A model generated the notes under the pieces. The model saw only the letters and a list, made by a program, of their open reading frames with translations. It did not search any database and had not been told where the DNA came from. Both the position numbers and the translations under genes were made by a program. From Isoetes taiwanensis (Eukaryota > Streptophyta > Lycopodiopsida > Isoetales > Isoetaceae): 64,000 nt of DNA. Location of the stretch: contig JAJEKV010000217.1 in NCBI GenBank assembly GCA_021234155.1, forward strand, positions 798,065-862,064, given 5' to 3'. The stretch's first letter is position 1. Each line of letters opens with the position of its first letter. Positions 21,530-33,289 of the stretch are shown here, piece after piece.

Positions 21530-24500
21530 ATGGTACGAAGCAGACGTTTTCATGCACGGTTCAGGCGCTTTCGAATCCGCCTGCTCGTTTTAGCTGCCGC
21601 TCGCATAAGGCGCGTGGCTTTTCTCAAGCACCTAGGCAGAAACTTTGCAAGGCGCATGCGTGCTGTCAGTCGCTTTCTTCGTGGCGCTCACAGAAATCTC
21701 AGGTGATTCTTGGCGCTCAGTTCTCAGCGAGTCCCAGTTATTCAAGGCGCAGTGTGAATTCATATCTGCTGAGATCAGCTTGTTTCTCTTGTTCCATCAA
21801 CTGCTCCAGTACAACATACCACTATGGATCTATCTAATATCAAGTAAGTCCACTATTTCTGGTAGGAATTATGTTCTATTGCTGCCATTTATATAGCGTG
21901 TTCAAATGCTGAAATTCATACTGCTTGGACACTAAGAACCTTGGTTTCAATTGTAAAGTTGGTATGGGGTGCCCATGTTATGCATGCCTGCTCTTATTGA
22001 CACATATATAGCAATGGGAGCAAGAATGCATAACATAGGCACCTCGTGTAGATTTTGTGATGGAGCTAAGCCAAATCGCGCCATGGCGCCATTAATCTGG
22101 AATGGCGCACTTGGATCAAATGGCGCCAGGGCGCCATTTTGTTCCAAATACACCACTAAAATGGTGTATTGGTCTAAATGATGCCATGGCACCATTTGGT
22201 CGAAATGGTGCACTTGGTTGAGATGGTGTAAATTTGGAGCCAAATGGTGCCATGGCGCCACTTGGTTGAAATGGTGAACACTTGGATCAAATGGCGCCAT
22301 TTGATCCGTGTTCACCATTTTGCCATTTGGCTCCAAATTTACACCAAAATTTGTTTTTTTGTACTAAATGGCGCCAGTTTTGCTTGTTTATTGCTTGTTT
22401 TTCGTCTATTTCATATGTTCTAAAAAGTGTCATCTTGCTTGATTGAAACAGGTTCAATTTTCCCCTGTACAACCTATTCATCGGAAGGACGATTGTTGCC
22501 CGTGGCCATATGGTGAATAGAACCACTCTTCATGGCAAGGAAATAGATCCTTCAAATGTAGCAATTGAGGTCACGGAGTACGTGATCCCATCGACGGAGC
22601 TTCCAGTCCCCTGCGAAGGGGCAGATAACATTGGTGAAGCAGTAGGCACATTCATTCAGTGGCCTAAGAGGGATGTAAAACATGTTGAGTGCCCCTCAAG
22701 TAAAGATGCCTCTTCAACATCCCTCAATTTGCCCTCTTCAGAAGAGGATTCATCTAGTAGTCCACCATCTGTCAGTAGCCCGCCGGACATCAGTTTCACT
22801 GCTCACTGTGGTGAACCAAGCAACACAGCAACAAATGAAGAAGACGAGATAGTAGAGGAGATTGGAGGTCATGAGAATCTAGGTGCCCGTCTTGGTCTCA
22901 AGTTGTTTAAGCCTGAAGATGAGACAGTCTACTACTCCAGAACAGATCTACTTGGTTTGCCATGCTACATTCTTCACTCCTGCATTGGATCTAAATATTC
23001 GGAGGCGAATATAGTCTTTAGTGATCCTCAGGATGCTATAGACGATGAGTTCTTGGGTGTATCAAAGGTCGGCTTTCAGCGGGTAACATAATAGATCCAA
23101 AGGGGAACCAAAATATAAGGTCATGTCATGCTTGTGCTGAGAGGCCTCGAGCTAACAGTCTAATATTCTGGGAGACCCGAGATGTTTTGCTTCGTGATGG
23201 TAGGACAGTTTCACAACATTTACAAGCTTGAGCTGCTCTCGAACAGGATGACTTAGAAGTTGAGTGCTTGGAAGCTGATGTTGAGAAGCAATTCAAGAGG
23301 AAAAGGAAATATACATATGTGAAGAGGGTCAGGAGGAAACCAAAGGGGGGTAGCAAGGAGGAGAGGATGTGTGCTTCGAAGTCAGTCAAGAGTGCTCTAA
23401 AATCAACATGCTGCAAAGACGAATATGTCCAAAAACTGAGCCGAGAGCAAGTATGTGCCTTAAGAAAAGAATTTTATTCTCAATCAAGCAAAGGCGGGAT
23501 TACGCTTTGTTTTGATGTCTTTGAGTGTAATTTATACAGGCGGCACGGAGTTTTAAAGTAGTGGTCTCACGGAGTGGAGTCTTTGTCAATTCGCATGGCG
23601 CATGGCTTTAGGAGTTGCTCAGTCTATGTTTTATAGTTGGAGGAAGAGGTTCGAGTTAGGTGGAAAACGGGCGGAGCATGGTAATACAGGCTCTAAGAAG
23701 CCTAGATCTGTGACACTAGCTACAGAAAGTGTGCTTGATACCTTCATTAGTGAGAATGCGAAGAGCATTCCACATAGAAGCAAAAAAGGAAAGGATGATA
23801 TAAGGAGAATATTTGCAAACTTCCTTCCATCCATAATAAGAAGAGCATACATAAGGAAGTGGGTGCCGTGGTGGAAGAATTGACAGGAAAGAGTGTAACC
23901 TTGCCCTCTTTTTACAATATTTGGAAGAAAGAGTTTCCAGACGTCAGCATAGCAAAAAATACAGCATTCTCCAAGTGTAACATATGTGTAGTCATCTAGC
24001 AGAAATTGGAAAGAACAAAAGATACAAGGGAGAGGCGCAACCTTTCAATTCAATGACGGGCACATATGTTGGAACAACGTTCCTGTAGGAGTCAATATTG
24101 GCATTGGCGTGCATTATCACATCGTTCACCAGAAGGTCACCTTTGCATAATATATGATAAGATGGATCAAGTCAAAACACTCACACCAAGAAGTCACCAT
24201 CTCACAAAGTCTGTTTGGAGAGGAGATCGCTTGAAGAGCGGCTTGACAGGAGCATTGACACATGGTCATGGTGGACGGGCTTATGGTCATTTCTCTCTTG
24301 ATCTTTGGAAAGATGACTCAAACTTTCATGTTGGATCACTTTCTAGGATCCTACACTATCTTGAGTTGCCGGACGAAGACAAGTGTGGTGGTGATCAGGT
24401 GGAAGCGTAACTCTGTGATTGCAAATTGATGCAAGCCCTAAAAGACACTCGACCACTACAGCATAATCTAGTGCAAACACAAGAGATGATGCCTTCATCT

Positions 24501-25620
24501 TCTAGTGCCTACTGAGAAGGCTTCAATCCTCTTCCTCGAAATCTCTACTTACAGTTGGATAATGCATCGGGTCAAAATAAAAATAGATATGTGTTCTCCT
24601 ACCTCTCTTATTTGATATGGCTTAAGGTATTCGATGAGATTTAGGTTGGCTTCATGATGGTTGGGCACACTCATGACGATATTGATGCATTGTTTGGGAA
24701 CTTTTCGATGTTAATGAGTTCATCGGATGCTCTACCTTTGCCTGAGTTGCTTTACTTGTTTAGCAAGTGCAATGCAAAGTCTCCTGTGTGGATGAAGTTC
24801 CAGATTGGAAAGGCTTTGTCAATGGGATATATCCCTGATAAAGGCCAACGTCTAACGGGCCATACCGACCCATTGCTATTCCGATTTAAAATGGATAGGA
24901 AATGGCCCATTATGCAATATAAGATGCGGCCAACCCATAAAGAGTGGATTCCAGAAAAAGGAATAAGAATGTGGAAGGGGGATGGAAATGGTGAGCCAAC
25001 GTTACCAACAGGGGTGCCTAAAAATATCCCTCCAAGGAAGACATTGAAAGATCTCCCCGGGTCCGCGACAAGACGTCGGAAACTACATAGCATTATGGAA
25101 TTCCTTTTGTAAAAATCAAGAAGATAGTGTGTTTACACGACAGTACAAAGCAACTATGGATTACTGGAACGAGATTCTTTTGTGCTTGGAAGATGTATCT
25201 CCAGGACGACCTCAAAATGATAACTTTTGGTTGCGTACAAGGCAAGAACCTCTACAAGCTGCCTTTACTCCAGAGGTCGATGAAGCCATTGGCTTATAAG
25301 ACCTTTGCCTACGTGATTGTGGGCCAGCAGATGGGCTGGCCCAAAGTGTTACCTATGGATGAGTTCGATCCTCATGCACATGTTACTTAAAGGTATGTTC
25401 ATTTTAGTCCGACCTGGAGACGATATAAAACTCTAACGAAGTTGGGCTTTTACGTAAGAAGATGTCATCCTAGATCCGAAGTCTACCAATTATGATCACA
25501 TTTATGTATTATGGTGGATGCCTGTTAGTCATGACTATACAGGTTGCTTAACTAAACGTTGGCAACCCAATCCATTAGATCCATCCCCGATCCATCAAGG
25601 TATGAGAAGTTAGATGCCAT
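21530..25620 (+). pseudogene. DDE/RNase H-like putative transposase (DUF8039- and DUF7869-like), decayed
   Basis: Exon 1 (21530-21702) encodes an Arg-rich start, MVRSRRFHARFRRFRIR. An intron (gtgatt...gaaacag) ends at 22451 and exon 2 resumes in phase. Exon 2 has a DUF8039-like region (RTIVARGHMVNRTTLHG, then IGEAVGTFIQWPKRDV) as in plant CACTA-type proteins, and an acidic Ser-rich part. After 23091 the frame is broken but order is kept: CCKDEYVQKLSREQVCALR, a helix-turn-helix-like GVAQSMFYSWRKRFELGGK, EHGNTGSKKPR, then a DUF7869-like domain with YDKMDQVKT (24151), THGHGGRAYGHFSLDLW, LDNASGQNKNR (24558) and VGHTHDDIDALFG (24659). The conserved Asp residues fit a DDE/RNase H core. Stops include TAG at 24642. 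Coding-like sequence continues in changing frames to about 25620. Confidence 0.75.
22081..22375. repeat. long nested palindrome in intron 1 of the DDE gene
   Basis: Six GGCGCC sites (22085, 22122, 22130, 22254, 22293, 22370). GGTGTAAATTTGGAGCCAAATGG near 22225 faces its reverse complement ending near 22345. Inside it, GGTGAACACTTGGATCAAAT faces ATTTGATCCGTGTTCACC around ATGGCGCCAT at 22291-22300. Confidence 0.9.
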
Positions 25621-26226
25621 ATATTATGCATGGGATGCCATGCATGGGTTGACATGTGAGGGGACATAGCATTAGCTAAAAGCTCTCAATCTCAGTCATG
25701 TTCTCGATAATCATGTATGTAATTTCTCTTGCTATAATATTTAAGCATTTTGGACAATTAATACTCAGTCGATACATCAAATAATATTCATTATGCTTAT
25801 ACTACATCCTTACATCTTTTATAATAGGTGTTTAATACACATCATTACATCTGATGCACACATTATTGATGGCATACATATAATTTAGATGCACATATTA
25901 TTGATGGCATTATAGAGTCGATGATTCACTCATCTTCAATCCCTGCTATATAACGTGATCACATTCAGCTCGTAGGCATGACACTCAGAAAGCCAAAGAA
26001 GATGGATCAAAACACGAGTAAGGCCGAGGCAATGACACTCAAGACCTCTAGCTTTGGATTCCAAGTAAGGATCCAGCTTAACACCTTTATGTATGCACCC
26101 AACAAGATCATTGTAGCTCATGGAGCAAGTAATGGTCTCAAACTGAAGATCATGCAGATTATAAGCCATGGGAGATGAATGACTTCTACCACCAAATGGA
26201 GCTGCTTTTATAGTCGTTGTAGAATT
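25621..26226. other. right flank of the two-gene element, unassigned
   Basis: AT-rich sequence with a short direct repeat (gatgcacacattattgatgg near 25853, repeated near 25889). I could not find terminal repeats that fix the right end of the element. Frames at 25936-26247 show no domain. Confidence 0.35.
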
Positions 26227-26322
26227 ATTGGTATAATACTTCAGCATTATTGGTATTATACTTCAATATTATTGGTATTATACTTCAACATTATTGGTAT
26301 TATACTTCAATATTATTGGATT
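26227..26322 (+). repeat. tandem repeat, unit about 24 bp, four copies
   Basis: The unit tattattggtattatacttca(a/g) recurs four times. Confidence 0.9.
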
Positions 26323-26334
26323 TGTAGCTATAAA

Positions 26335-26820
26335 TTCTTTCACCTTTCTTTCACTTCTCACCTTTGTTCCGTGTTTCACCTTGCTTTCACTTCTCACCTT
26401 GCTTTCACTTCTCGTGTTCTCACCTTGCTTTCACTTCTCACCTTGTGTTCCATGTTCTTTGCTAATTGATCTTGATCCTTGCTTCTTGCTCCTTGATCTT
26501 CCTTGTTCCTTTATCTTCTTGGTCTTTGATCTTCCCTTGTTCCTTGCTACTTAATCTTGATCCTTGTTCTTTGCTACTTCATCTTCGCGGTGTCCTTCAT
26601 GCTACTTGATCTTGCTCCTTGCTCTTGATCTTGCTACTTGATCTTGTTCCTTGCTTCCTTGCTCCTTGATCTTCCTTGTTCCTTGATCTTCTTGCTCCTT
26701 GATCTTCCTTGTGCCTTGCTTCTTGCTACTTGATCTTGATCCTTGTTCTTGCTACTTGATCTTTGTTCCTTGCTATTTGGTCTTGTTCCTTGCTTCTTGC
26801 TCCTTGTTCCTTGCTCTCGC
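26335..26820 (+). repeat. CTTGATCTT / TTCACTTCTCACC minisatellite
   Basis: First a TTCACTTCTCACCTTGCTTTC-type repeat (26335-26455), then irregular repeats of TTGATCTT, CCTTGTTCC and TTGCT(A/C)CTT. Translations in all frames are low complexity. Confidence 0.9.
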
Positions 26821-27029
26821 GCACTACAAGAGAAGAGGTCCATTAGTGTCATTGGTTCTCATTAATTTTGGGGCTAAAATTGCAACTCCAATTTTTTTAT
26901 AACCGACGCTTATGGATGACATAGCCAGGTGACACAAATATGGCATTTAGAACGCCATACATAATGTCAAAGACCTTTGTCACCTATAACGCCAATGGCA
27001 ACGACACCTATAGCCACATTTATCATCGA

Positions 27030-27146
27030 TTGGCGGGGTTTTTAATCCCGGGTAGTAATACCTGCTGCTTCTCTTTGTACTTGGGTCCTATAGGCCAGTT
27101 GGTCTCCGCGGGACTATAAAATCATATTCTATTCTATTCTATTCTA
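27030..27146 (+). mobile_element. possible LINE 3' end with (TATTC)n tail
   Basis: GGGGTTTTTAATCCCGGGTAG then GC-rich sequence ending in about four TATTC units. Similar AATCCCG and AATCCCA sequences occur near 44855 and 44998. It interrupts the subterminal-repeat region. Confidence 0.4.
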
Positions 27147-27487
27147 TAACGCCACAATTAACCTCACTGGTAGTGTCATATGTAAAGTCACTGATAACAC
27201 CACCCATAATGCTAAAAACTTTGTCAGAAATTATGCCATATATACTGTCAAGTCTAATATCAACTTTAGTGTCACTCATAAAGTCATAAATAATGCCATC
27301 TATTTTCTTAAGATCAATGTCACTCATAAAAGCATAAATAATGCCATCTATTGTCTCAACATCATTGTTACTCGTAAAGGCATAAATAATGCCATCTATG
27401 TTTTCAATTTTATTGTCATTTATATTGTCGACATGATTGTCAATATCAATGTCATTTATTGATGCATTGTTACCACATATATAGTGG

Positions 27488-28345
27488 CACTGGACTACCG
27501 CCGATTGCCGGATCTGTCAATCCGACGGCCCGATCAGATGTTGGAGCCTCCGGACACCTCTCGCTTCGATTATGCTCAATTATGATTGGGGACGCCTATA
27601 TTTTTTAAGATGTCGAATAACGAAGTTTGCCTAAGGTTTTGATGGTATATCGAGCCTCTATACGGTTTCACTTAAGCTTTTAGAATATGAAATAATGGGA
27701 TTCAACCTCTACCAAAATAACTCAATGTCCTAATAAGACTACTTTAACCAATCTAAAGGTGAGGTAATGTGACTATTTTTTATCTTAAATCTATGTTTTT
27801 TTTTTATAATAACCCATTGAATTGTTTTAGGATATGGTCTATGGTTTCAAGAATTATATCTATATCAAATCCCCCTCCGAACCCCTCGTTATTTTGCTAC
27901 ATATTCTAAACGTAGGTGCACCCTGGACTACTACGCCATGCCGCCGGATTCGGCAATCCGATGGCCTAGACTGTATGTTGGAGCCTCCTCGACACCTCTC
28001 GCTTCGATTATGCTCAATTATGATTGGGGACGCCTATGATTTTTAAGATGTCGAATCACGAAGTTTGCCTAAGGTTTTGATGGTATATCGAGCCTCTATA
28101 CCTTTTTCACTTAAGCTTTTAGAATATGAAATACGGGGATTCGAACCTCTACCAAAATAACTCAATGTCCTAATAAGACTACTTTAACCAATCTAACCAG
28201 TGAGGTAATGTGACTATTTTTTATTTTAAATCTATGTTTTTTTTTATAATAACCCATTGAATTGTTTTAGGGATATGGTCTATGGTTTCAAGAATTATAT
28301 CTATATCAAATCCCCTCGAACCCCTCGTTATTTTGCTACATATTA
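27488..28345 (-). mobile_element. two tandem copies of a SINE-like unit (about 425 bp each)
   Basis: Copy 1 (about 27488-27905) and copy 2 (about 27918-28345) share nearly all sequence. On the minus strand copy 2 contains GAGGTTCGAATCCC (near 28139-28152), an exact B-box, preceded by GGTTAAAGTAGTC, an A-box-like sequence. Copy 1 has a damaged B-box (GGTTGAATCCC). A tRNA-derived origin is likely for this part. The remaining sequence is unassigned. Confidence 0.5.
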
Positions 28346-28440
28346 GATCAAGCTCAATGCCACATATTGTGTCGCCGCTATGCCTTGTTTAAGGTCATAT
28401 GTAATGTCATTTAGATGCGACAAAGGCCACCGAACAATTA

Positions 28441-30214
28441 GATGTGATTGTGCATCACCTAGAACAACCGACCATTCAATTCATTTTAATACAAATAAAA
28501 CAGTAACCTAAATCTATCAAGTTAATACTGAATAGATATTGGAAATTCTACAAATAAAACCAACATCGCCACCGAAAATCATGATCATTATATTTGAAAA
28601 TCAAAAAGTATTATCAATAACATTCATTTGAATATCTCACACTATAAATAAATCAATACATCAAAAGTAAAGGCAAAGTTGATGCCGCTTATATTTACAT
28701 ATAAGGTCAGATGCTTTTTCAGCGGGGCATCAAGCATTACAAATGAAGATCTCCTTATATAATATATTTTCTCAATGAAATCAAGGGTGCGATAAGCTAT
28801 ACCATACAAGCAGATACTAAAAAAGAGAACCGAAAGTCCATGAAATAAGAATCCATCAGCCTTCATGGAGCTGTACACTCCACACCAGTTCTTGTTTATT
28901 ATATCTAAATTTGTCCATTTTTCAATCTCGCATATCCCATAATGCACATCTAATCAACCCATCTTTGCACCGTGATTTTTCCCCTAAAATGATCTCGAGG
29001 AATATGAATGGTATTTCTTACCCCGAAGTTACCCGGGAAAGCAAGAGGGTTGCAGCAGCCTAAACTGCTTCAAGAAGACTAGAGCAAACCTAGAACGTAA
29101 AAACATGAAATCCAAAGATGTAAAGTAGTTAATTATCTCTTTAATTGTTAAAACCTCGATTAACCTGGATGGGATCCTCATCTTCCTGGATCTTGTTCAT
29201 TTGTTGCATTTCTCGCCTTTTGCAACAGCAAATCAAAGAATGCCGGTGTCGTCATTGTTTGATGTGGCCTAAGGCACACCACTATTGCACGAACTTTTTG
29301 ATGCCGCTGCTTGGTTTGGTGAAGCCAGAGTTGAAGTCGAGCTCGATGATACAACCAGATTGTATCTATTTACAACCTTTTCTAAAAAAGATTTGTTGAA
29401 TCGAAAAGTCTTCCCCGTTGGAGCCCTATGGGCGCATTTTCCATTCGCGATCAAGTGCAAGCAAGTCTACTTTCAGATCAAACGAAAAGGGTCTATAACC
29501 CTAAACTATTTACAATGAAACTTTGCATGAAAGTTTAATCAGAGCTGCTATGCCATCTCATCTTGCAACAGGCTCGGATTTGGCGTAAATCATACCGCTT
29601 ATGCCATCACATCTTGAGACAGTCGGATTTCTAAGGACATCTTCACCACGTAAGATTGAAGATGAAAAATGAAGGTTGATTTGCCATATCCTCAACCGCC
29701 AAATGGGGCCACATTTTAGTTCTTGTTAGGGTTTAGAAATTCCAACCCTAATCCTAATTTTTAGAAAGTTTTCCACGCCTATGAAAGTCCGGATAGATTT
29801 ATGTTGTTGACTTGGATTAGCCTTTATTTTCAAATCCACAACTATGAATAAGGACTTACCAATGAAACTCTTTTTGAAGGCGTATGAACTAATAGAAAAC
29901 CGCAACAATCGCCGGTATAGAAGCTCCTACAACCATTTCATATTAGACCATGTAGGATCGTGGTTCCACAACCAGTTTTGGCCCTGAAATCACTAAAGCT
30001 TGCATGGATCTTGAATGCAGAGGAAAAATCCAAGTAGATCCGCAAACTTATTTTCGGCTAAGGCAAAGACCACGAATTATTTTCATCGCTCTTATGGCAT
30101 CCGCAAAGCCCCCTTCTCGTGATCGTGAAATTTTCCTGACTATTTTTGTTGATAGTCTCCTTTTATCAGCCAAATTTCGATTTTGTTATTAAAAAGCTTA
30201 AATAATCAATAAAG
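28441..30214. other. intergenic stretch, nothing recognised
   Basis: There is no domain, RNA gene or TE end. The 29145-29518 frames are short and lack similarity to any family I know. Confidence 0.4.
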
Positions 30215-30292
30215 CTCATAGAAGCTAGCTCATCTATTAAGGGGCTTGGCTTTAATCATCTAGACTATGGTTCAAATCCTCGCTATATGTAT
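30215..30292 (+). mobile_element. tRNA-derived SINE head
   Basis: AGCTAGCTCATCTATTAAGG resembles a tRNA D-arm (A-box), and GGTTCAAATCCTCGC near 30270 is a good B-box. It has tRNA-like spacing but no acceptor-stem pairing. Confidence 0.5.
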
Positions 30293-30340
30293 TTTTGAAA
30301 TCAACATTTTGTTTCCAAGTTTAGAGAAGCATAGATAATT

Positions 30341-30919
30341 TCGTTAGTCCTGCGGCCTCCCCGGTGCATGACTATTCATGCATAATGCATGCACTGCAGG
30401 TCAAGCTCAAGGATCCTCGGCCAACCCGCGGGTCGACATCCAAGGCTCGCGAAGACCAAGCAGCCAGACCACGCAACAAAAGCCTTTGGTCGTCAACAAG
30501 AGGCGCCGCCGACAAGTGATCGGGCCGCCACCGCCGGGCGGGCAAGCGTGATTCTAGGCACTTCAAGAGGCACCGCCAACATTCCTCCAAATCGCCTCCT
30601 TCCAGAGTCGGCACCGAGATCAGCCCGAAAGTGTCTATATTGGGCCCAAGGCCATTGTACTATATATATGAGTAGAGTTAGCTCATAAGTTTTTAGGATG
30701 AGTTTGAGTCTTGTCTCAGTTTTCTCTCTATTGCGAGCTCATGTATTTTCATCATTGATATCAAAGGAAGCATATCATCTTTCTCTCATTTGTTCATTTT
30801 CTTCTCTTTCTTCTCTTTTAAACCAAATCACAGGACATAGTCCCCGGACTCTCTGTTAGGATCCCGTGGGTCCTCCAGGGAAATTTGTCTTCGAGGAGTT
30901 CCAACCTGCACCCCAAACA
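30341..30919 (+). repeat. 5' LTR of the Gypsy element
   Basis: Starts T(C)GTTAGTCCTG, ends CACCCCAAACA, and aligns along its length with 40863-41440. A TATA box (TACTATATATATGAG) lies near 30657. It begins imperfectly compared with TGTTAG of the 3' copy. Confidence 0.9.
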
Positions 30920-31599
30920 CATGCTTGGCTAGCAGGGGCTGATTTTATCCTATTTCTTCTCGGTAGCCATGTCGGGTCCGTAATTTCACGCGAGAAGCAA
31001 CTCCTTTCTCAGAGCGGCCTCTAAGCTTGGGCGCCATCGATCGGGGAAAGGTTTCCGTGACATGTATGGATCTGCTTTTATGACATAGAGGGAGGCCATC
31101 TTGGTCCTAGGGGCTTCGGGCCAGCGCCACCCACCCCGTGTCGATCCTGCGTCGATTCCCGCTGGCGTGCAAACATTGCTCACAACCCCCGGGCCTCCTC
31201 ATCACTATCGAGAGCCTTATCGCTCAACCTTCTCAACAAGATTTCCACACCCCTGAACATGCCTACATCCATCATTCTTCGGGCCATACGCCTCTTCTCC
31301 TGGAACCATCATCTCCCCGTGGCACGGGCGGCTATCCACATGTCTCCTTTGGCGCCTACCTGTGAATATCCTTTCCCCTACGTTTCCCACTTTGCTCTTC
31401 CTGTTTACAACCTACAGAGATCTCAAAACCAATGCTCGCTACTTCCGGTTTCTCAACCAAGTAGCCACCCCTTCATCGTGGTCCCAGGGCACAATGCCAC
31501 ATCCACCTCAACCTCCATATCCTCACTATCTTTTTCTGTCCAGCCCAAAGACTTTCACATCTACCTTTCGGACTAGAACCGGCTTATCCCACCTTTGGC

Positions 31600-32215
31600 A
31601 ACACCAAAGGCAAACCGATTGAACCAAAGTGCTCAGGCACATGGAAGAATTTGAGGCTCTAGCCGCCCTAAATGGTCACGCAACCTCAACTGAAATTCCA
31701 CATCTTTTTCTACCACCACCGCGGTGGCTCTCCTCATCAATGGCTCATGTCCAACAAAAGCCATTGGAAACAAGATCGGGTCCTAAATGCGACTTTGCTG
31801 CCTTCATTATGGACCACGGATGATGATCAACTTCATCTCAAGCAACTCAATGAACTTCAACAAGAGCCCACCGAGTTCCGCCGGGGATTTTAATGGATCG
31901 ACTTCACATTCTCGCTAAGTAAGCTCAAGGAGTACCCTACACAGCCCATTTTTGGTCCGGTTTCTCCAAGGACTTCCTCCGCTATTCGACTCATGATCGA
32001 ATACTCAAGGCCCAAAAAACTTTGGAGCAAGCATCGACCTTGTCAATCACTCCGCCAATGTTTTCCTCCTCGGAGGCGGCTCTTCAAGAGCTCCCCGCTC
32101 ATTCCACCGCCATGGTTCCCACAAACGGTTTCAGTTTTCAACACGCTAATCCACAGCCAAGCTTCAAATTGGTGCCATATTTGCAAATATCAAGGCCATT
32201 TGGCCAATGAGTGCA
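31600..32215 (+). pseudogene. Gypsy gag with CCHC zinc knuckle
   Basis: Coding-like sequence in shifting frames ends in a zinc knuckle at 32173-32214, CHICKYQGHLANEC (C-X2-C-X4-H-X4-C), which binds the element's RNA in virus-like particles. Upstream, PHQWLMSNKSHWKQ resembles gag core spacing. A degenerate second knuckle (CYHRQEWGHTT) is near 32463. No single frame covers the protein. Confidence 0.65.
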
Positions 32216-33289
32216 ACTCCACCAATGGCCGCCTCATTGCAAGCGGCGATGCAACATGTGCAATCATGCCACGGAAGAGTGCACTGCGCACTCATCCCAC
32301 ACCGCTTCCGCAACAAAATGGTTTATCAAGTGCAAACCACACCTCGGCAACAATCGCATTATCGCCACCACCTCTTCGGGTGCAACCCACGCAACTCTAT
32401 CAGCAACGGGATCAACCACGGGGGATCCAACCAACGCCCTCCTTTTGATCCTTCTAAAGCTCGGTGTTATCACCGCCAAGAATGGGGTCATACCACCACG
32501 GGCGTGTCCTCAACTTCCACAAGTTCAGGTGCACGGCTTCACGGTACAAATCAGACCACATCGGTCCGCCTCCACGGCTTACCAACTCGGCTCGCTAATG
32601 GCAAACAAGGCCCGCGACCAGTTCTTAAGAAGCCACCAAGAGGCCTCGGCAATCACGCTTATCAACCAGCTCCGGCAAATCAACCTCATTTGGATCAACA
32701 AGCCCAAGAGGAAATTTTTCGGGCACTTAATCCTCCAGTCCACCCGTCCAATTGGGTTGGTTTAGTTTCACGCTGCACCAAGGCATCACGCCCCTTGACT
32801 ATTATTCGGGAAGGGCACGCCAACCCCGCCTTTGCAGTTGACACCATTCCTCATGGGGAAAAAAAAGGTTCACTTTGCACCGACTTGGAAAAGCTCATGC
32901 CACATGTCATGCCCAAAGTTCGCCAAAGCATTTTGAACCTCATGCAAGCTGCTGAAAGGCGCACATTGGCCAATGTTCATGCCACCACTAGAGCTCAACA
33001 AAGACAAGATACACCTTCAACATCTCAACCTCCACGCTCTCGGACATATCCCAATATTGCAGCCGAGGTTGACTTACTCAAAAAGTTGCTTTTCCCCGCC
33101 ACGCACTCCCCGCACTGGAACCAGCAGAGATCTTTTTCTCATGTACCTCTCGAACTCAAGAGGAGCTTGCCAAGATCAAAATTCCTTTAAGCTTGGCAAC
33201 CATTTTAAAACTTCGTCCCGCTCTCAAAGGACTAAAGTTACCACTCCCAACCTGTTTTAGTTGGGGCCGCGGGCTACCTCTACACCCAC

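Larger units (their letters stand above)
26822..28440 (+). mobile_element. CACTA-like end with subterminal repeats, nested insertions
   Basis: CACTACAAGAGAAG at 26822 resembles the conserved CACTA transposon terminus. The following kilobase is full of short motifs (TAATGCCAT, TGTCACT(C/G), GTCATAAATAATGCC), as in CACTA subterminal regions. No opposite terminus and no transposase were found. The right limit is approximate, where AATGTCATTTAG-type motifs end. The 27030-27146 and 27488-28345 segments interrupt it. Confidence 0.45.

Noticed and set aside
21530-21702. Arg-rich short protein that resembles a protamine or ribosomal-type peptide
   Set aside because: Its donor site joins in phase to the DUF8039-like exon, so it is the first exon of the DDE gene.
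26227-26322. Regularly spaced repeat considered as a CRISPR array
   Set aside because: Units are directly adjacent without unique spacers, and the genome is a plant nuclear genome.
29145-29518. Two overlapping 77-84-codon frames
   Set aside because: No similarity and no splice or promoter context.
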